Positions 23,599-34,281 of a DNA stretch of 64,000 nucleotides are shown here, in pieces. How positions within the stretch are numbered: position 1 is the first letter of the stretch; each line of letters begins with the position of its first letter. The stretch is from assembly GCF_024679245.1 (NCBI RefSeq), contig NC_090178.1, positions 44,116,072-44,180,071 of the forward strand, written 5' to 3'. The position numbers and the translations under genes are program-made. The notes beneath the pieces were generated by a model, which did not search any database, was not told where the DNA came from, and saw nothing but the letters and a program-made list of their open reading frames with translations. Source of the stretch: Pseudorasbora parva (Eukaryota > Chordata > Actinopteri > Cypriniformes > Gobionidae).

Positions 23599-23696
23599 TG
23601 GAGCAGGTGCCCACAGAAGCCTATTACATCCCTCTATCCCAGGCTGAGGTCCTGCAGGAGGGCAGTGATCTCACACTTGTGGCCTGGGGAACACAG
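23599..23696 (+). CDS. bckdhb: bckdhb internal exon
   Basis: Exon of 98 nt. With the single base left over from the exon ending at 7844 it makes 33 codons reading [18 protein letters not shown], then [15 protein letters not shown]. This matches the human segment with [17 protein letters not shown] and TLVAWGTQ, the junction between the pyrimidine-binding domain and the C-terminal transketolase-like domain of E1-beta. The acceptor TTTTGCAG ends at 23598 and the donor GTACAT starts at 23697. The phase fits both neighbours. The preceding intron is about 15.7 kb and is filled with transposon remnants. Confidence 0.97.
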
Positions 23697-23916
23697 GTAC
23701 ATTTGTAAGAGCTTGCACTCACCCTGTTTTCACCATCAGATTATGATTTCAAAAGCTCTCTGGGTGTCCTGAAGCTCAGCTCAGACACTCCACGGGCTTA
23801 TCCTGATGAATGACTGATGTACTTTATGACAGCGCAGAGAGAAAACAAGAGCAGCACAAACTACTGGGAGATTAATTAAATATGTATGATATGGATTACT
23901 ATGGATTGGGGTCAGA

Positions 23917-24335
23917 AAGAAATTCACCAAGGATGCATTAAATTGATCAAAAGTGAGAGTAAAGATATTAGTAATGTTACAAAATATTTCTGTTTGAAAT
24001 AAACGTCTTTCTTTTGAACTTTCTATTCATCAAAGAATCCCTCAAAAATGATCTATCATGATTTCCACAAAAAATGTTTTCAACATCGATAATAATCAGA
24101 AATGTTTCTTGAGCATTAAATCAGCATTTTATAATTTCTGAAGGATCATGTGACACTGAAAATTCAGCTTTGATCACAGGAATAAATTACTTTAAAAAAT
24201 AATGGAAATATATTTAGCAATATTACTGTGTTTACTGTATTTTTATCAATTAAATGCAGCCTTGGTGAGCAGAAGAGACTTCTTACAAAAACTGTAAATC
24301 TTTCTGACCACAAACTTTTGAATGGTAGTATATTC
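23917..24335 (+). repeat. Dispersed repeat family R1, copy 1
   Basis: A sequence with landmarks CACCAAGGATGCATTAAATT, GAACTTTCTATTCATCAAAG, CTGAAGGATCATGTGACACT and, at the end, CAAACTTTTGAATGGTAGTA. The same landmarks in the same order occur at 29800-30238 (inverted), 40995-42588 and 51010-52440 (inverted). I know it as a very common fish repeat but cannot name it. This copy occupies most of the 782-bp intron between two bckdhb exons. Confidence 0.85.
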
Positions 24336-24478
24336 ACTATAATTTTGTTGCTATGAAATTAAATTAGTTCAGACACCAAGGACTGACTGGAGAGGCTCGG
24401 AAACAGCAGCGAGCAAGAGAGCCGAATGTCAGAATGTAGTCTTTAATTGCGAGTTAACCTTTGACCTTTGGGTTGCAG

Positions 24479-24589
24479 GTACATGTGATGAGGGAAGTGG
24501 CTGCCATGGCACAAGAAAAGCTGGGTGTCTCCTGTGAGCTCATTGACCTTCAGACCATTCTGCCTTGGGACACAGAGACCGTTTGCAAG
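24479..24589 (+). CDS. bckdhb: bckdhb internal exon (start of C-terminal domain); last exon seen
   Basis: Exon of 37 codons, phase 0 at both ends, reading [20 protein letters not shown], then [17 protein letters not shown]. It matches the transketolase C-terminal domain of E1-beta (human [30 protein letters not shown]). The acceptor TTGCAG ends at 24478 and the donor GTACGA starts at 24590. The intron before it is only 782 bp. The rest of the protein (human SVIKTGRLLISHEAP to the C-terminus) was not found between 24590 and 64000, so those exons are inferred to lie beyond the window. Confidence 0.97.
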
Positions 24590-25603
24590 GTACGATGTGA
24601 ACGCACATGTTTGCAAAGTTATTTCAGCCTTATGGGATAGTTTACCCCAAATAAAAAACAAAAATTGTAATTTACATATCATACAAGCCGAATAACCTTC
24701 TTTCATGAAGCACAGATTATCTGGAAGCTATTTTTTTCAACAAAGGTTATTCAGCCTCTTGAAAAGTACCATATAAGTATTATTCCTATTTATACTCCAT
24801 GCATGGAAAGAGCTCAGTTTAGTGTCTCTTCTTATTTTGTCAAAGATTTGAATGCACTGAAGCTGTAAAGGTTTAGGGTTTTGTGTAAACCCTCTGGTGC
24901 TGCTCCTGTGTTGGTCAAATGACACATTTGTTTATACCATCATTATTAATGTTTTTCATTTAATATTTTGTTTTTTAGGGGATTTTATGAAACTAAATTA
25001 TGTTTATGGAATGGTTATGATCCATTCATTTCATGTTCCTTCTTTTTGAGCATCGACCTGAAAATGACATTTCCAACTTAAACTGTTGTTAATCCTGAAT
25101 GCTTTGGAGCACAGATTTAAAGCCCCATCCAGACAAAGCCAGAGCTTTCCCTATCCAATCTTTTTTTGTATACTACATTAAAACGATGTATATATGCCAG
25201 ACCAGTGTGTGGCACTTTTAAAACACTAAAAACGAAACAATGGGAGGAAGTGAGATAAAAATCTCACAATAAAATAATAAATACATTTGCTACTTATCAG
25301 ATTGTTTAATTTACACCTACCCCAGCCCTAAACCTACTCTTACAATATTGCAAATACAGTAATTAAATGACGCAATATTGATGTGCACATGCCCATTAGC
25401 CGCATCCCTTTAACAATGGGGGATGTGGTGTGATGACCTCACCGTTTCACAAATATACCGATTGGTTATACACACGACAACGCAAGTGTCTGTTTCAGAT
25501 TTATCCACTCTGGGATCCAGTTTAAAAAAATACAGGTTTCAGGCTTTAAAACGTTGGAGCCTTCAAAACGAAATGCTGATACGATACATTTTTACGTATA
25601 CAG
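24590..25603. other. bckdhb: Intronic stretch after the 24589 exon
   Basis: Donor GTACGATGTG, then AT-rich DNA. About 24635-24665 resembles the GATAGTTTACCCC end of the foldback family at 28404. Nothing else is bounded. Confidence 0.5.
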
Positions 25604-26122
25604 CAGCCATATCACCCTGTAGTCCAAGACTGGTTTCCCACTGAAGCTAAGCAGGGCTGACCCTGGTCAGTACCTGGATGGGAGACCAACTGGGAAACCC
25701 AGGTAGCTGCTGGTAGAGGTGTTAGTGAGGCCAGCAGGGGGCGCTCATCCTGTGGTCTGTGTGGGTCCTTACACCCCAGTCTAGTGATGGGGACTCTGTA
25801 CTGTCAAAGAGCACCGTCTTTCGGATGAGACGTTAAACCGAGGTAACCCCGGCATTCTGGCCAAATTTGCCCATTGGCCTCTGTCCTTCATGGCCTCCTA
25901 ATAATCCCCATATACTGATTGGCTTCATCACTCGGCCTCCTCTCCACCATAAGCTGGTGTGTGGTGAGCGTTCTGGCGCAATATGGCTGCCGTCGCATCA
26001 TCCAGGTGGATGCTGCACATTGGTGGTGGTTGAGGAGATTCCCCCCTTCAATGTAAAGCGCTTTGAGTGCCTAGAAAAGCGCTATATAAATTTAACAAAT
26101 TATTATTATTATTATTATTACA
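25604..26122 (+). mobile_element. SINE3 (5S-rRNA-derived SINE), nearly complete
   Basis: The 5' part matches 5S rRNA: GCCATATCACCCTGTAGTCC, then box A at 25645-25656 (AGCTAAGCAGGG) and box C at 25675-25687 (TGGATGGGAGACC), which form the internal RNA polymerase III promoter. A central unrelated body follows. The 3' end TGTAAAGCGCTTTGAGTGCC, then AAAAGCGCTATATAAAT and (ATT)n is the tail shared with CR1/L2-type LINEs that mobilise this SINE. This structure is that of SINE3, described from zebrafish. Compared with a real 5S gene, the sequence after box C diverges, so it is not a 5S rRNA gene. Confidence 0.93.
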
Positions 26123-26197
26123 GCTAAACCCGTCTCCGAGTGAACAGTTGAGTTGAGTCAAACAACAGAGCTTGGCCTCTTTTTAAAGACAACTATT

Positions 26198-26437
26198 GTA
26201 ACACTTTAGTATGGGGAACACATATTCACTAATAACTACGACTTTTGCCTCAATAAACTCCTAATTTACTGCTTATTAATAGTTAGTAAGGAAGTTTTTG
26301 TAGCATTTAAGTTTAGGCATTGGGTCGGATTAAGGGATGTAGAATAAGGCCATGCAGAATAAGGCATTAATAGGTGCTTTATAAGGACTAGTAATATGCA
26401 TGCTAATAAGCAACTGAACCTTAAAATAAATTGTTAC
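26198..26437. mobile_element. Short non-autonomous DNA element (GTAACACTTTAGTATGGGG end)
   Basis: Starts GTAACACTTTAGTATGGGGA and ends AAATTGTTAC, roughly the complement of the start. The interior has TAATAACTACGACTTTTGCC and ATTAATAGTTAGTAAGG, a pattern I recognise from many fish introns. There is no coding capacity and the right end is degenerate. Confidence 0.65.
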
Positions 26438-28403
26438 CGACAACACTTGGCGGATTGTTGGAAAAAAGTTGTAGAAGTTTATTATAATGAAAAAATATAC
26501 ATTTATGTAAGAAATATATTTTACAAAACATGTTTTACTCTAAAACTGTGAGAAAATCAAAGCCATAAATCTGAACAAGTTGTTTTCCAAATTTGAGATT
26601 GATATTTAAATTTTTTTGCTGTCGGTTAGATTTTGTTTGGGTGCAGTAGCAAATGTTTCCACCAGGTGAAAATCGCTTCCCATTCAACAGATTTCTGTTT
26701 GGACCAGTTCTCAAATTATAGTCCTACAAAGTTATTTTTATCAGAGCATGTGAGCAGGTCCCAGGCAATTTTCGGTGCATCCCTAAAAACATCAAATTTT
26801 TTGGCTCAGTGCAGTTCAATGCAGAAGCCTACACAACTATTGTTTAAAAATGAATGAGCCCATCACAAAACTGTAATGTCATGAGAAAATTTCTATCAGT
26901 TTAGAGTTGTAATATTGCTTAACGGTGGCAGACTTCATTGTATGATGATAACATCCCAAATTGAACTACTGATGCAAAAAGTAATTGTTCTGGCAGGAGC
27001 AGTGTAATAGAGTAGCATGTCTTATTGATTCTTTGCAGTAGATTGTTTTGGCAGTGTGATACGAGAGATGTAGATTCTCATGGGTTGTTTGTTGGAAAGC
27101 AGCTACTTAAATAAACATTAAACACATTAAACTGCCGCTATGAAACTCAATAGTGTGTTTACAGTAAAACACACACAGCACTGTTCATCATTCTGAAAAC
27201 ATACTAATTTATTTTTATTTTTTTACTTTCCCTAACAATTTGTACCATATCTCCTTTATTTGCTCCATGCACGTTTGCCGTTACAGTGTTTTTTGGTCAT
27301 TGAGTTAGAATCACAGTATCAGATCGAGTGTCTGCATGTCTCTCATGCTTCTCTTTTCTGGTATACGCAGATGTAGTTCATCTACTATAGACATGATCTG
27401 CTATCAAACACTCACAAAATAGCTGCCGTTTTATTTCAAACCGTACAAACTTTGTTTAAAGGTCTTTACAATAAATACCATGGTTCAGGGCTTTTGGGGG
27501 GGCAGTAAATCACACACATGTGCCATTATGTGGTAGCAGTGTAGAGTAACTTTGAAATTAAACAATTTGCAATGAAATGCAACAACTGAAGCAATTGAAG
27601 AATATGGTTTGTTCATGACCCAAGAAAATGCATTTGTGTTCTATTAACTTCTATAAATTCAATATCAAAGTGCAGAGCAGAAACAGTTTGAATCCAGATG
27701 TGCATGAGCTTCGCTGAAAGAAGCAAACAAACATGCAGATCTCTCAATACTCAATGTGTTTGTTGTTGTTGTGGGACCAACAGATGAGCACATTGACCAT
27801 TTCAGTAAATAAAGACGTAAAAAACAGGGCATTTTTTTGAAGGTTTATGATCAACGTAAAATGCGCTTATAAAGAAAGCTTGTTTTTCATTTGATTTGGA
27901 TATTTGTGTAATGTCTCTGAATAAGATCAAAGAACAGAACAAAACATTTTTTACTACTTGCTTCACACAGCGTTTGTGTTTTTTCAGAGGACTTGAAATA
28001 TGGCACCTATATAGACCAATGTTAGGATTCACTAAATTTCACTAAATGCAGAATATGCTTTTGCTAATTTATTCATACATGCATTAAATATTGAATTACA
28101 TTAAAAACAATAATGAATAGCCTATGTAAAATGGTGCATATGTTTATCAAATTGAGTTATTTTTTCTAGCTGACTAACGAGTTTATGGACACTGGATATG
28201 TTTTTTCTGAGGTAAATGTGACGTTATGTAAAATTGTTAACAAGCTGTTTTACTGACGTCTTTCCGCGGTTGAAACACTGAACGATTCCATGTGATGTGA
28301 TAAGGATTTTGGTCAGTTGTACTCTATCTTTTAACACACCCTCAGATGCTCATTCATGTTTATTTCGCGCTGTAACTGGTATTGAGGCTGTAGAGAAGAT
28401 CAG
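26438..28403. other. Intronic stretch, nothing bounded
   Basis: AT-rich sequence with no bounded repeat, RNA gene or coding similarity that I can see. Confidence 0.5.
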
Positions 28404-29157
28404 TTAACGGATTAGTTCACCCAAAAATGAAATGTCATTAACTTCTCACCCTAAAGTTGTTCCACACCCATAAGACCTCTGTTCGTCTTCGCAACACAGT
28501 TTAAGATATTTTAGATTTAGTCAGACAGCGTATCTAAGTGTATGCACACTATACTGTCCATGTCCAGAAAGGGAATAAAAACATCATCAGAGTAGTCCAT
28601 ATGAGACATCAGTTAGTTCATTAGAATCTCTTGAAGCATCGAAAATACATTTTGGTCAAAAAATAACAAAAAAAACGACTTTATTCAGCATTGTCTTCTC
28701 TTCTGTTTGTTTTCAAACCTCGAATAAAGATTAAAACGGTTATGAATCAGCGATTATGATTCATGATTCGGATCGCCAGTGTCATGTGATTTCAGCAGTT
28801 TGGCACACGATCCAAATCATGAATTAATACGCTGATTCATAATTGACTTAATTTGAGGTTTGAAAACAAACGCATGCTGAATAAATTCATAGTTTTTGTT
28901 ATTTTTGGACCAAAATGTATTTTCGATGCTTCAAGAGATTCTAATGAACTAACTGATGTCACATATGGACTACTCTGATGATGTTTTTATCTGGACATGG
29001 ACAGTATAGTGTGCATACACTTAGATACGCTGTCGGACTAAATCTAAAATATCTTAAACTGTGTCTGAAGATGAACGGAGGTCTTACGGGTGAGGAACGA
29101 CATTAGGGTGAGGAGTTAATGACATCAATTTCATTTTTGGGTGAACTAACCCTTTAA
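28404..29157. mobile_element. Long foldback TTAA element
   Basis: Nearly the whole 754 bp is an imperfect palindrome. The left arm (GGATTAGTTCACCCAAAAATG, then TTCCACACCCATAAGACCTC, then AGATATTTTAGATTTAGTC) is mirrored by the right arm ending TTTTTGGGTGAACTAACCC. The arms meet near 28750-28800. TTAA lies at both ends (28404-28407 and 29154-29157). It is a foldback MITE with no coding capacity. Diverged relatives lie at 47625-48958 and about 53904-53985. Confidence 0.9.
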
Positions 29158-29359
29158 TGTGCGCTGCCGCTTCTCTTGAGCTGAGCTGCCAGAGCGATCT
29201 TAAGCCACAGTGCCAAAGCGGCATTTATGTTTTTGAAATTCGTAATAAATTGGACATCATTTGAAATCTGAGACCGTTTCATATCAATAGTAGCAAAGCA
29301 CAAAGATTATTGCGATTTTTTTGGATGGGAGGCATGCTACAACGATGAATTGCTACAAA

Positions 29360-29512
29360 ATTCATCAGCTGAAAACAGGATGACTAATCGATTTTTGGGA
29401 TTCGATTAGTCATTTTTAGGGAGATTAGATTTTTGAGAGTCAATATTGGTTCGTAAAAATGAGAATCGATTAAAATCAAGAAATCTATATATTTTTTACT
29501 CAGCCCTAATTA
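29360..29512. mobile_element. hAT element right end
   Basis: Subterminal repeats with ATCGATT/AATCGAT are followed by TTTTTACTCAGCCCTA, the complement of a TAGGGCTGAG hAT end. The left partner was not found. Confidence 0.45.
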
Positions 29513-29799
29513 CTAAGACATGTACACACAGTCACTTATATTGTCCTTTTTTAAACGAGAAATAAACAGATAGCCACATTTTTGTTTACTGTGTATAACG
29601 TACAGATGATGAAAAATAACATTCATATACATTTCCAACATATCTATTTCTGTATATCCAGCTGTATATATTTTATGCACTGAAACTTTATTGTACACAC
29701 TAAAACTGTCATATGACTGTTATCCATTAACTGCTTTAAACATGCAGAAAAGTCCATATTTGAGTGTACGCTGCCATTCATGTTTTATGTTTTTTTCTG

Positions 29800-30238
29800 C
29801 TCATCAAGGCTATATTTATTTGATAGATACAGTAAAAACATTAATTAATATTAATATTATATTACAATTTAAAACAGCTGTTTTCTTTGTGAATATATTG
29901 TAAAATGTAATATTCCTTAAAGCTGAATTTTCAGCATCATTCCTCCAGTCTTCAGTGTCACATGATCCTTCAGAAATCATTCTGATATGATGATTTGCAA
30001 TGTTCGGAAAACAGTTTTGCTGCTCAATTATTGGTGGAAACCATAATGCATTTTCTTCAGGATTCTTTGATGACTAGAAAGTTCAAGAGCAGCATTTGAA
30101 ACGGAAATCTTTTGTAATGTTATAAATGTCTTTTCTCTGACTTTTGAGCAATTTAATGCATCTTTGCTGAATAAAAGTAATTAATTTCTTTCAAATCAAA
30201 AAAGTCTTATTGACCCTAAGCCGTTGAACTGTAGTATA
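29800..30238 (-). repeat. Dispersed repeat family R1, copy 2 (inverted)
   Basis: The reverse complement shows the family landmarks, e.g. on the plus strand CAGTCTTCAGTGTCACATGA, then GGATTCTTTGATGACTAGAA and GAGCAATTTAATGCATCTTT. Orientation is opposite to 23917-24335. The copy appears complete and uninterrupted. Confidence 0.85.
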
Positions 30239-30792
30239 TGACACAGATACCCACCGGCACCACTAGATGTCCTAATAAGAGTTTCAGTTTGATCTTTAGG
30301 ACACTTCACAAGCTGTAGAAATCACTGGAAGATGTCCAGAGCCTTTTGGATTGTCATTTGAGTTATTGTTAGTCCATGATTTAATGAGGATTATAGAACA
30401 CTTTGTGGATAAATCTTATGAATAAAAGAAAAAAAAAATATTTTGCATAAAGAAGAAATCAATCATATTTTAGCAACTTAAAGACTTTCTACTGTGGTGT
30501 TATGTTCATGACAAATAAAGAAAAAAGCATTGGAATGAAGTTATGAACATTATTCTGGATGCAATGAAAGCAATCTCAGCATCCAATTGCAGGCCTTCCC
30601 TCTCGTTGACTTCTCTCCAGCGCTGGAAAGTTGATACTTCTTGTCTGATCATAAGCCTCTTTTGTTTCACATACATCTTCCACTTTAGTTTTTTTATCTT
30701 TCACTTTCTCTTTCTGTCGTTGCTCTGCTAATAATGTCCGTCCTGTGTGTTGTGTTTTAAATAATGACGTGCACTGAGCGCTCTATTCTCAC

Positions 30793-30890
30793 CATCATTA
30801 GTTGACACACCCCTTACTGGTGATTGGATATCAGTTTGTTTTTGTACTCGGCCCAAGACACTTTTTCAATGCATTGAAATATCGCTTACC
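30793..30890 (+). repeat. Short dispersed repeat, copy B
   Basis: Similar to 19962-20055 (CACCCCTTACTGGTGATTGG, TACTCGGCCCAAG). It ends against copy 3 of the TAGCCT element. Confidence 0.55.
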
Positions 30891-30892
30891 CC

Positions 30893-31369
30893 TAGCCTGA
30901 CAAGCCAGACCCACATCAAGATGTTTGGTCTGGAAACTCACCATTGACAGCTCAATCCGAGGGGCGGGATAAACGGTTGTCTTTCAAACTCCCTCTGCAC
31001 GTGATAGGATAGCGCTACAACCAACCAGAGCAACGTGAAGCAGAGCTCGTTGATAGATTAAATATCCGCCGTATCCGGTCGGCAAAACTCCGAACACATC
31101 TTCCCTTCTTAAGAATGACTTCAGTGCCGCTCTTTGTTCTTTTCTCAGAGAAAAGCTTAACTCCAAGTCTTCCAGAGTCGCGGTCAAAGCTGATTCGAAA
31201 GACCGCCGTTCGCCACCGACCCAAGCCCTGCCCACCGACTCTATACACGATGTGATTGGCCCGACCAGAGTTTGGCGTTTACAGCTCAGAAGTGTATTGA
31301 GAGTTGGTAGACGACACTCGCGGCTGATTAAATTTGCTGCCGCTAGGGTGCTTCTAGACTTCTAGGCTA
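30893..31369 (-). mobile_element. TAGCCT/9-bp-TSD element, copy 3 (best RecQ-like frame)
   Basis: A 477-bp copy flanked by GCTTACCCC (30884-30892) and ACTTACCCC (31370-31378), matching at 8 of 9. On the minus strand from about 31210 to 30990 the frame is open: SFESALTATLEDLELSF, then LRKEQRAALKSFLRREDVF, then VLPTGYGGYLIYQRALL. In RecQ helicases motif 0 (LR-x-x-Q) precedes motif I (PTGxGKS) by about this distance. The Walker A lysine and serine are replaced (GGY instead of GKS), so this fragment could not bind ATP normally. Only about 70 residues of helicase are present. The frame is a fragment, not a gene. Confidence 0.88.
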
Positions 31370-32295
31370 ACTTACCCCACCTTTAAGAAGTGTAAATTGC
31401 TAATAAGTCAGTAATTACCCCTCAACTGCCACCTACTTGTTATAGTGGTAATGTCATGTCTTTTTAAAATGAAAGTGCTTGTTTGCTAGCCTGATGTGGT
31501 CATACTCAATTCTAGTCAGAATATGAGTCTGATGCTGCTCAATTGGGCTGTAATTATGAGGCATGTTTCAGCCGAACCAGGAAAGACCTCAATTGGATAG
31601 ACCTACAACTAGGGGTGGGCGATATCTCGATATTTAAAATATATTGCGATATTTTTTCAACTCGATATGGATTTGGACATATCGTATATATCGATATATT
31701 GTTTATATTTAATTCTGTTTCCGCCACTTTGCTTGTTTGCCTTCTCTGTGCTGTGCTCGCGCGCCTCCCGCCTCTTGCTTTTGTTCCCCCTCCCCTCGCG
31801 TGTTGTCTCATTGAACACGGCGGCGTCCGCAACCAGGTGAGGATTATTTATCATGTTGACAAGCGCGCGCGTTGTTCAGGACTCAGTTTAGAGAACATGT
31901 TTTCCTTCTAACACAACTGCTTGCTAAAATTCATAAAGAAATATTAATGTTCATCATAGTTCAAATCGCAAGTTTTACCCACAGTCAGGTGATTGACACT
32001 ATTGGTGCGAGACGCACTCTCAGTCGCAATCATGTCAGTTTATGATTTGTGTCTAACTGATCGCATGGTTTTCGATTAAAATGTCAAAATGATCGCATAT
32101 CATTTGAAAACATTTAAAAAGTATTGCAATATCATTAATATTATAATTTTGTCAGCTTTATCACGGGATTATGATGAATAGGTCTATTCATGTTTTAACC
32201 AAGAGGGAAAAACGCGACATCCCGGGTGTCCTGAGACACACGGTGCTCTTCTGTGAGTTGTACAGTATCATATTATCATATAGCCTACCTTCTGA

Positions 32296-34281
32296 CAGGG
32301 GCGGCTGATCTATTATGGGCGCTGGGGCGCTGGCCCTCCTACCAAGTAAAGAATTAAAATTAAAATAAAAAATTACATTTGAAAAAAACGTAACGTTACG
32401 TGTTTTTCACACAAGAATGAGGGTGTGTGTGTGTTTGGGGGGGGTGGGGGGGGATATATTTGTCTGCCAGCTTCATCATGTGCTGCATAACATCAAAAAT
32501 GTGTAGTTTTATGCTTGGGGCGCCGAGAAAGGGCGCCCACACTATCTAACCAATGGAGCGCTGATATGCTATAAAACGTCACTAAATATGATCAATTCAA
32601 CCAATCAGTGACGCGCAGTAATAATTCTCCGATGGGCGCTTTGCCTCAGCGCCCATCGGAGAATAACATGAGTATGGTGTAGTCACGTGTGACGTGGCAC
32701 GGTGCAGGGGCGGATCTACCGGGGTGGGGTGCAACTGCCACCCTAAGAAAAACCATTGCCACCCTGTCTGCCACCCCAGCAGTGTATCCCTAATTCCCAA
32801 TGTAATATAAATAGTTTCCTCTACCGATTTACATCAGCGGCGCTTCTGTGATGAGATAATAGCAAGAAAACAAGTCTTTCTGTAACGAAGATAATGTGTA
32901 GAAGCTCAGTCTAGGTGCTAATTCTGGGTTTATTTTCTACACTTTCTATTGTTGTTCAAACAAATTACTCAAGAACTGCTTATAGTGATCCGCAACGCAA
33001 CTCACCTCTACCGCCGGTTTCACACAGTCCGTTTGCAGTGCGTATTTATTTTTTTCCGTACCCATGTTAACAGATAACAGCTTTCACTGCACACCGATGC
33101 GGTCCGGGCAGTGCCTTCAGGAGCGGTGCGTCAGCACTGATTATTGAAGTGAAAGTCTTATTTCACCACAGATGCATATAACTGAAAGTCTTATCTGATA
33201 AATTGAAATCAGCCATAGATGTAAAGGATGAAGCAACAAATATTAATAGGGAAAGAAAAGGGTTAAAAATAGCATTACTCTGAAACAAGTGCAGCCTACA
33301 TAAGATGCCATATTTTCTGCTTAACTTTTTATTAAAAGTGCGTTTTTTTCACTGAGCACATTCTCTGCAGTCCGAGCGATGCAGCTCACTCTCGCTCGTG
33401 TCTGAGGTAAATCATCAACACCATCACCACTTAGCCAACAGTAGGCTACATGTTTTACTTTTATTGAACTAAATTCATTACAATCGGCAAAAACGAATAC
33501 GCAGGTTATGAACAAGAGCGCTCCCGCGTCCATGTTTCTCACACTGTTCGTGTGAATCGCAGCACAGTTCAGCGCACACACACACGAAATACAGGCAGGA
33601 ACGCGCATCTCTTAAAGGGGCCGCACTATATTCCTACTCCTGGTGAATATGGACCTCCTCCAGGTATGGTGTGATACTGGTGCGCTCTCAGGTCCGCATC
33701 ACAGCTTTTACATTACCAATTTATCATACGAACTGTGCCCTGTTCTGCACTAAACTGCCAGTGTAAAAACTCCCTTTATTTATATTCTTAAAATAAGAGA
33801 AATCACTGCTTATTCTGATTTTTTAAGCTTAGACTTAAGAGACATCAACAAGTTATTTGAAAAACATCTATGACCTTTGCAACATGTCTTGTCTTCATGC
33901 TCTGAGTATGGTTTTACTATAAACATACATTTGCATAAAGCATGCATATTTATCCATACCCATGTTGATTAGAGTATTAAAAACTTGAAACATATTAATT
34001 TAAGGTACATTAAGAACTGAGAAAAATGCTCACCATTACAATTGGTAATTTTCCTCATCTAGTGGTTACTCCATCTAATAACAGTAACAATATTTGAAAT
34101 CTACAAGGACACTCTAAATTCATACTTTAATAATTACATTAGATGCTTTTTGTTTTTAAATCATTACTTTGGTGTTAATGTAATAAATAAACAGCAGAAA
34201 TTGTTCAATTGTTAAAATACATTTTTTTAAACCACATTGTCCCTCAACCCCCCCTACTTTTTCCATCACCAGCCGCCACTG
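32296..34281. mobile_element. Second hAT element nested inside the first
   Basis: The left end CAGGGGCGGCTG and the complement of the right end, CAGTGGCGGCTG, differ at one base. Perfect 8-bp duplications CCTTCTGA lie at 32288-32295 and 34282-34289. It is 1986 bp and contains a further CAGGGGCGGATCTACC end-like motif at 32706, so a third hAT may be embedded. A 17-bp hairpin lies at 32624-32664. No transposase. Confidence 0.92.
32624..32664. repeat. Perfect hairpin, 17-bp stem, 7-nt loop
   Basis: ATTCTCCGATGGGCGCT, loop TTGCCTC, then AGCGCCCATCGGAGAAT, the exact reverse complement. It lies inside the nested hAT element and was probably kept as part of its structure; it is not a terminator. 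Confidence 0.95.

Noticed and set aside
25604..25720. A functional 5S rRNA gene
   Set aside because: Similarity to 5S stops after box C and the sequence continues into the SINE3 body and LINE-type tail.
30984..31235. A real RecQ helicase gene
   Set aside because: Only about 70 residues of similarity are present, the ATP-binding lysine is lost, and the sequence is part of a repeated element with five copies; it is a captured fragment.
32624..32664. A transcription terminator or microRNA precursor
   Set aside because: The stem is perfect but short, has no U-tract, and sits within a non-autonomous hAT element; structure from the transposon is the simpler explanation.
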